In this document: positions 6,769 to 10,412 of the stretch, in pieces
Position numbering within the stretch: the stretch's first letter is position 1
Layout: each line of letters opens with the position of its first letter
NCBI GenBank assembly: GCA_035353175.1
Contig: DAOPZC010000108.1
Location: forward strand, 1 to 10,412
DNA: 10,412 nt
DNA from: DAOPZC01 sp035353175
GTDB taxonomy: Bacteria > Verrucomicrobiota > Kiritimatiellia > RFP12 > UBA1067
Reading direction: 5' to 3'
Translations under genes and position numbers: made by a program
Notes under the pieces: generated by a model
What the model saw: only the letters and a program-made list of their open reading frames with translations
Databases searched by the model: none
Told to the model about the DNA's origin: nothing

Positions 6769-6794
6769 ACTTTGCATTGCAAAGTACTTTGCAA
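6769..6794. promoter_or_regulatory. Operator-like palindrome array
   Basis: TTGCAAAGTACTTTGCAA at 6777-6794 is a perfect 18-bp palindrome. Its left half also forms a second palindrome, ACTTTGCA-T-TGCAAAGT, at 6769-6785. Three half-sites therefore alternate in orientation. The array overlaps the candidate promoter upstream of the cassette that encodes a winged-helix regulator at 7511-7885. Binding by that regulator, and so autorepression, is inferred from geometry and context. Confidence 0.65.
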
Positions 6795-6806
6795 ATGTGA
6801 TATCTT
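6777..6806 (+). promoter_or_regulatory. Candidate promoter of the membrane cassette
   Basis: TTGCAA (6777-6782) and TATCTT (6801-6806), 18 bp apart, each match the -35 and -10 consensus at 4/6. The perfect palindrome covers the -35 and most of the spacer, so a bound repressor would block RNA polymerase. The expected start near 6813 is about 25 nt before the ATG at 6838. Confidence 0.45.
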
Positions 6807-6837
6807 TCGCCTCATCAAAAGAGGAGCGGAGGTCCGC

Positions 6838-7473
6838 ATGGATGAACACGACATCGATCAGGCGCTGGGCCAGGTGCGCCAGATGCAGGCGCTGGTGCTG
6901 GACCGCCAGCGGTTCAAGGGCTTTTCCGGTATGGCCCGCATGGCCGGAGGCGCTGCCGCCCTGCTGGGTGCGGTGATCCTGAGGCATGCCGTTCCCGCCG
7001 AGCCCCGGCACCACCTTGTCGGCTGGGGGATGGTGCTGGCCGTCGGACTGGCGGTCAATTTCGCGGCACTTTTCTGGTGGCTTTTCAGGAACAGGCGCGG
7101 GTTGCGTCTCGCCGAGCTGTGGCCGGTGCTGGAGGTGTTTCCGACTTTATCCGCGGGCGCGGCACTCACGTTTGCGCTGATCCGGACCGGCCAGCTCGAC
7201 TTGCTGTTCGGTGTCTGGATGGCGCTCTACGGCGCCTCTCATATGGCGCATCGCCGCAGCCTGCCGTTCCCGATCTATTGCGGGGGGCTCGCGTATCTGG
7301 CCGCGGGGATCTTCTTTCTGCTGTGGCCCGGCGTCTCCTTCACCGACCCGCGCCCCATGGGGCTCGTCTTCGGCCTCGGCGAGCTGTTCGGCGGCTGGGT
7401 GCTGCTCAGGCATCAGGGAAACGGGCGGCAGGGTGCCGGAACGCCGACTGAGCGGTCTGCGCCCGGCGTTTGA
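6838..7473 (+). CDS. Polytopic membrane protein, about six helices
   Basis: The product has 211 residues. The ATG at 6838 has GGAGG at 6828-6832, 5 nt upstream. An in-frame ATG at 6772 is rejected because it lies inside the operator/promoter region. A short polar N-terminal helix (D-Q-A-L-G-Q-V-R-Q-M-Q) precedes six hydrophobic segments, at approximately residues 25-45, 58-80, 88-112, 120-138, 143-165 and 175-195. Small acidic or amide helices followed by this kind of membrane domain often sit directly upstream of a winged-helix regulator in Acidobacteria and related phyla; I recall this pairing but have not checked it here. The regulator gene starts 37 nt after the stop codon, so the two are almost certainly co-transcribed. 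Substrate and function are unknown. Confidence 0.85.
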   Translation: MDEHDIDQALGQVRQMQALVLDRQRFKGFSGMARMAGGAAALLGAVILRHAVPAEPRHHLVGWGMVLAVGLAVNFAALFWWLFRNRRGLRLAELWPVLEVFPTLSAGAALTFALIRTGQLDLLFGVWMALYGASHMAHRRSLPFPIYCGGLAYLAAGIFFLLWPGVSFTDPRPMGLVFGLGELFGGWVLLRHQGNGRQGAGTPTERSAPGV

Positions 7474-7510
7474 TGCTGACGCGCGGGCTGCGCAATCAGG
7501 GAATCATGAT

Positions 7511-7885
7511 ATGACAGCGAAAACAAACCGTTTCGAGGCGCTCGACCGGGTCTTTCATGAGCCGAACCGGATGTCGATCCTGTCGGTGCTCTGCAACGCG
7601 CCGGCGGGGCTGCCCTTCACGGAGCTGCGCGACTGCTGCGGGCTCACGGACGGAAACCTCAACCGGCACGTCAAGACGCTTGAAGAGGAGGGGATCGTGC
7701 GTTGCACGAAGGCCTTCGTGAACGGTAAGCCGCGTACGACGGTCGCCCTGACGGCTTCGGGTTCCAAACGTTTCCAGACCTATCTGGATGCGCTGACCGA
7801 TGTGCTGAAGCAAGCAAAGGCCGCGATGAAGGCTGAGAAAAAGCCACAGACAATGCGGCTCTCCTCACTCGAAGCAACAACGTAA
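7511..7885 (+). CDS. Small winged-helix transcriptional regulator
   Basis: The product has 124 residues. It resembles the PF13601-type winged-helix family (ArsR/MarR-like fold). Residues 11-28 form the first helix, with the typical D-R-V-F-H-E-P-N-R-M-S-I-L pattern. The helix-turn-helix spans about 34-63, with the recognition helix near 46-59 (T-D-G-N-L-N-R-H-V-K). A wing with G-K-P-R-T-T follows at 72-77, and a C-terminal helix likely serves dimerisation. There is no ligand domain. The ATG at 7511 has AGGGA about 8 nt upstream. The gene follows the 211-residue membrane protein and precedes the DUF4173-like one. The likely target is the palindrome at 6777-6794. The two adjacent cysteines (42, 43) plus Cys28 and Cys65 could allow metal or redox sensing, but nothing proves it. 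Confidence 0.88.
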   Translation: MTAKTNRFEALDRVFHEPNRMSILSVLCNAPAGLPFTELRDCCGLTDGNLNRHVKTLEEEGIVRCTKAFVNGKPRTTVALTASGSKRFQTYLDALTDVLKQAKAAMKAEKKPQTMRLSSLEATT

Positions 7886-7988
7886 AGCATAACACGTTGA
7901 AAGAGTGAATCGCTCTGCAGAGTTCCGTTTCGTGTTTGATGTTTATTGTTTTGGACGGGCCTGTCGTTCAAGGGAATAGAGGTGAAAT

Positions 7989-9548
7989 ATGACGGATCAC
8001 ATTGAGGGTGAAACCGAGCCGATACTCGGTTCGTATGTGAAGGGGAACACCCTAGCGCAGATCCTGCTTGTGGTTGCGTGCGTGGGTTTGGCGGATTGGC
8101 TGTTCTATGACCATCCGGTCGGCTGGACTCTCGGCGCGTTCGGCGCTGTGTCGGGCGCGGGGATCGCTTGGCTGGGAGAGGCGCGCTACCGCGCCCTGCC
8201 CTCGGTTCTGCTGGGGGCGTGTTTCTTTGCTCTGTGTCTGCGCGCGGTGTTTGACCCTGATCCGCTGGTGATTTTTCTGGGCCTCGCCGCGTGGGTCGCT
8301 TTCACGCTGACGCTGCGCGGGGGATGGTCATGGAGCCTGACATGTTGGCTCGGCAGGGGGGCGTTGTTTTTTTGGGGGCTGGTCAAGGCGTATTTTAGCG
8401 CGGCCGGCGTTCTGACGCTGCTGCCGCTCGCTCCGCTGCTGGCGCTGCTGAAGGTGAGGCGCCTGCGCGCCTGGCTGATTCCCCTGATGCTCGGTCTCGT
8501 GTTCCTCGGCCTCTTCGCGCTCGCCAATCCCGTCCTTTCGCGTGCGCTGAAATCGGTTGGCGAGGGCTTCGAATGGCTTTGCGATCAGTTGCCGGCGCTC
8601 GTCTCGCTGCCGCGTATTTTCTTGTGGCTGACGTTCGGCGCGTGGCTTTGGACGCTGCTCCGGCACACGTCTCGCGGCGGCGAGGGCTCCGCTGCCGGGC
8701 CGGTGCCGCCTCCTCTGCCGGCGTGCGGCCGCGTGCTCACACCCGAGGTCATCCGCAACGCGTTGGTCGTGTTCAACGCGCTGTTCGCGTTCCAGACGAT
8801 GTCGGACCTCTGGTATCTTTGGGGCGGAGGCGCGCTGCCGCAGGGAATGACGTACGCCGAGTACGCACACCGCGGGGCCTATCCGCTGGTCGTCACGGCG
8901 CTGCTCGCAGGGGCCTTCGTGCTGGTGACCTTCCGCGAAGGATCTGCCGCAGCGGAAATCCGAGTCACACGCTGCCTCGTGTACGCGTGGCTCATCCAGA
9001 ATGTCTTTCTGGTGGCCTCGGCGGGCTGGCGGCTCGGGCTGTATGTCTCGGTCTTTTCGTTAAGCCGATTGCGTTTGGCCGCCGGCGTCTGGATGTTCCT
9101 CGTGGCCTGCGGACTGGTGTGGATTTTCGCGAGGATCTTTGCGCGACGCCCGAATCTCTGGCTGATCAAAGCCAATGTGGTCACGGCGCTGACGGTGCTG
9201 ACGGCCTACGGCTTATGGACGCCCAACATGTTTATCGCAGAGTTCAATGTCAGGCACTGCCGGGAGACGGGACATCCGACCGCGCAGCCCATCGATCTGC
9301 GGTATCTTTCACGCTTGGGGTATGACGCGTTGCCCGCGCTGGTCCGGCTGGAGCGCGAGGTGCAAGACCAGCCGTTGGCCCGGAAGGTCCGCCCGGTCAT
9401 CGACAGGCTGTCGAAAACGCTGGATGCGCGGCTGGGCGATTGGCGCGGCGTGACGCTGAAGCGCCGGTATCTGCGCGGCTGCCTGGAACGGGAGTGCCGG
9501 CCTGAGCCGAACGCCGTGGAGGCGGCGGCAAGGCAAAGCACCCCGTAA
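7989..9548 (+). CDS. Large polytopic membrane protein, DUF4173/DUF4153-like
   Basis: The product has 519 residues and about 12 hydrophobic segments between residues 20 and 413, followed by a soluble C-terminal tail of about 105 residues. The signature T-Y-A-E-Y-A-H-R-G at 288-296 and the tail motif I-D-L-R-Y-L-S-R-L-G-Y-D-A at 435-447 match what I recall of DUF4173-type proteins, whose biochemical function is not known. AGAGGTG lies 5 nt or so before the ATG at 7989. The 103-nt gap from the regulator gene shows no clear promoter or terminator, so read-through from the cassette promoter is plausible. A Pro/Gly/Ser-rich loop near 228-245 separates two membrane halves. Assignment to the DUF family is likely, not certain. 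Confidence 0.85.
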   Translation: MTDHIEGETEPILGSYVKGNTLAQILLVVACVGLADWLFYDHPVGWTLGAFGAVSGAGIAWLGEARYRALPSVLLGACFFALCLRAVFDPDPLVIFLGLAAWVAFTLTLRGGWSWSLTCWLGRGALFFWGLVKAYFSAAGVLTLLPLAPLLALLKVRRLRAWLIPLMLGLVFLGLFALANPVLSRALKSVGEGFEWLCDQLPALVSLPRIFLWLTFGAWLWTLLRHTSRGGEGSAAGPVPPPLPACGRVLTPEVIRNALVVFNALFAFQTMSDLWYLWGGGALPQGMTYAEYAHRGAYPLVVTALLAGAFVLVTFREGSAAAEIRVTRCLVYAWLIQNVFLVASAGWRLGLYVSVFSLSRLRLAAGVWMFLVACGLVWIFARIFARRPNLWLIKANVVTALTVLTAYGLWTPNMFIAEFNVRHCRETGHPTAQPIDLRYLSRLGYDALPALVRLEREVQDQPLARKVRPVIDRLSKTLDARLGDWRGVTLKRRYLRGCLERECRPEPNAVEAAARQSTP

Positions 9549-9577
9549 TGCGGCTGTGGCCATGAGCCTCTTCGCCG

Positions 9578-9658
9578 AAACGTTCTACGTTCAACGCGCA
9601 ACTCTTAAGAAGGGCCGAACTTCAGCGTTGAGAGTTGAGCGTTCGGCGTTGGGCGTCC
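9578..9658. repeat. Inverted arrays of degenerate 7-nt repeats
   Basis: Five consecutive heptamers, AGCGTTG, AGAGTTG, AGCGTTC, GGCGTTG and GGCGTCC, cover 9624-9658. Four related heptamers in the opposite orientation cover 9578-9605 (read on the minus strand: AGAGTTG, CGCGTTG, AACGTAG, AACGTTT). GCCGAAC (9614-9620) can also pair with GTTCGGC (9641-9647). The array fills nearly all of the space between two converging genes and may form a hairpin near their 3' ends. Confidence 0.6.
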
Positions 9659-9659
9659 C

Positions 9660-10412
9660 TTATTCCCACTCGATGGTGGCGGGCGGCTTGGAGCTGATGT
9701 CGAAGACCACGCGGTTGATGCCGCGCACCTCGTTGATGATGCGGTTCGAGATGCGGGCCAGCGTGTCGTAGGGCACGCGCGTCCAGTCCGCGGTCATCGC
9801 GTCGATGCTGTCCACGGCGCGCAGGGCGCAGACGTTCTCGTAGGTGCGCTGGTCGCCCATGACGCCGACCGACTTGACGGGCAGGAGCACGGCGAAGGAC
9901 TGCCAGATCGATTTATAGTTCGGCAACTTCCGCATCTCTTCCTGCACGCGCAGGTCGGCCTGCTGGAGCAGGGCCACGCGCTCGGCGTTGACCTCGCCCA
10001 GGATGCGCACGCCCATGCCGGGGCCGGGGAAAGGCTGGCGGTCGAGCAGTTCGGCATCCATGCCCATCACGCGACCCACGGCGCGGACCTCGTCCTTGAA
10101 GAGCTCGCGCAGCGGCTCAACGAGTTCGAACTTCAGGTCCGGCGGCAGGCCGCCCACGTTGTGGTGGCTCTTGATGGTCTGGCTCGGCCCCTTGAGCGGG
10201 CTGACGCTCTCGATCACGTCGGGATAGATCGTGCCCTGGCCGAGGAACTTGCAGTCCTTGAACCTGCGGGCCTGTTCGGCGAAGACCTCGATGAATTCGC
10301 GGCCGATGATCTTACGTTTCTTCTCCGGTTCCTCGACGCCCTTGAGTGCGGCGTAGAAGCGCGCCTTGGCGTCGATCACGTGCAGGTCCATGCCGAGCTT
10401 CGACTTGAACAT
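9660..10412 (-). CDS. guaA: GMP synthase (glutamine-hydrolysing), C-terminal part
   Basis: This enzyme makes GMP from XMP, ATP and glutamine, the last step of guanine nucleotide synthesis. The visible 250 residues are the end of the ATP-pyrophosphatase domain and the whole C-terminal dimerisation domain. Motifs include K-R-K-I-I-G-R-E-F, L-G-Q-G-T-I-Y-P-D-V-I-E-S, I-K-S-H-H-N-V-G-G-L-P, R-Q-P-F-P-G-P-G and the terminal P-P-A-T-I-E-W-E. The glutamine amidotransferase domain and the nucleotide-binding loop lie outside the window. The ATG at the very edge is an internal methionine and not the start. The reading frame is intact, and the stop at 9660-9662 abuts the heptad repeats, which may carry its terminator. 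Confidence 0.97.
   Translation of the reverse strand: MFKSKLGMDLHVIDAKARFYAALKGVEEPEKKRKIIGREFIEVFAEQARRFKDCKFLGQGTIYPDVIESVSPLKGPSQTIKSHHNVGGLPPDLKFELVEPLRELFKDEVRAVGRVMGMDAELLDRQPFPGPGMGVRILGEVNAERVALLQQADLRVQEEMRKLPNYKSIWQSFAVLLPVKSVGVMGDQRTYENVCALRAVDSIDAMTADWTRVPYDTLARISNRIINEVRGINRVVFDISSKPPATIEWE

Larger units (their letters stand above)
6530..6837. other. Divergent intergenic region with regulatory signals
   Basis: This 308-bp stretch separates the minus-strand gene ending its 5' side at 6529 from the + strand cassette at 6838. It is AT-richer than its surroundings. It holds a candidate minus-strand promoter (6567-6595), an alternative minus-strand -10-like TATACT (6647-6652), a perfect 9-bp inverted repeat (6702-6732), an operator-like palindrome array (6769-6794) and a candidate + strand promoter. 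I see no gene or known RNA in it. Confidence 0.6.

Noticed and set aside
6772..6837. Upstream ATG extending the six-helix protein by 22 residues
   Set aside because: The extra codons would run through the operator-like palindrome and the -10 region. The ATG at 6838 has a strong GGAGG at proper spacing.
7211..7510. Upstream extension of the regulator frame
   Set aside because: This part overlaps the membrane-protein gene and encodes an Arg/Ser/Cys-rich shadow. The ATG at 7511 has a ribosome binding site and begins at the family's usual N-terminus.
9578..9658. CRISPR array
   Set aside because: The units are 7 nt, contiguous and degenerate, with no spacers and no cas genes nearby.

Overview
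The window is ordinary bacterial chromosome: GC-rich, densely coding, and made mostly of housekeeping genes with one small accessory-looking membrane cassette. No phage, insertion sequence, CRISPR array, tRNA or rRNA is visible. The RNase P RNA is of the bacterial ancestral (A) type, one protein has a clear Sec signal peptide, and PEP carboxykinase is the GTP-dependent type. A PVC-type bacterium (Verrucomicrobiota/Kiritimatiellota-like) would fit the gene mix, but this is an impression and nothing in the window proves it.

Layout. A terminator at 38-60 closes an upstream gene. A good sigma70-like promoter (81-109) then leads to pckG (193-2106, + strand), followed by a strong terminator (2127-2160). 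A second promoter (2173-2201) drives a coiled-coil/C4 zinc-ribbon protein (2252-2953), also followed by a terminator. Next is the RNase P RNA gene rnpB (3017-3402). Its terminal P1 helix runs straight into a T-tract. A secreted 679-residue protein of unknown function with an N-terminal TPR-like region follows (3455-5494). Converging on it from the minus strand is a single-pass membrane protein (5555-6529) carrying a repeated W-S-V-T-V motif.

The divergent intergenic region 6530-6837 holds a 9-bp-arm inverted repeat and a palindromic operator-like array placed over a candidate promoter. Downstream on the + strand lie a roughly six-helix membrane protein (6838-7473), a small winged-helix regulator (7511-7885) and a large polytopic protein resembling DUF4173/DUF4153 proteins (7989-9548). 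I infer that the regulator binds the palindrome and controls its own operon. The window ends with a stretch of inverted degenerate 7-nt repeats (9578-9658) and the C-terminal half of guaA on the minus strand (9660 to the edge).

The genes fall into independent units: central carbon metabolism (pckG), RNA processing (rnpB), purine synthesis (guaA), and a probable self-regulated membrane cassette. The least explained parts are the cassette with its operator, the W-S-V-T-V repeat protein, the secreted TPR protein, the Cys/Lys-rich N-terminal extension of PEPCK, and the heptad repeats. I do not see convincing evidence for a wholly new biological system.
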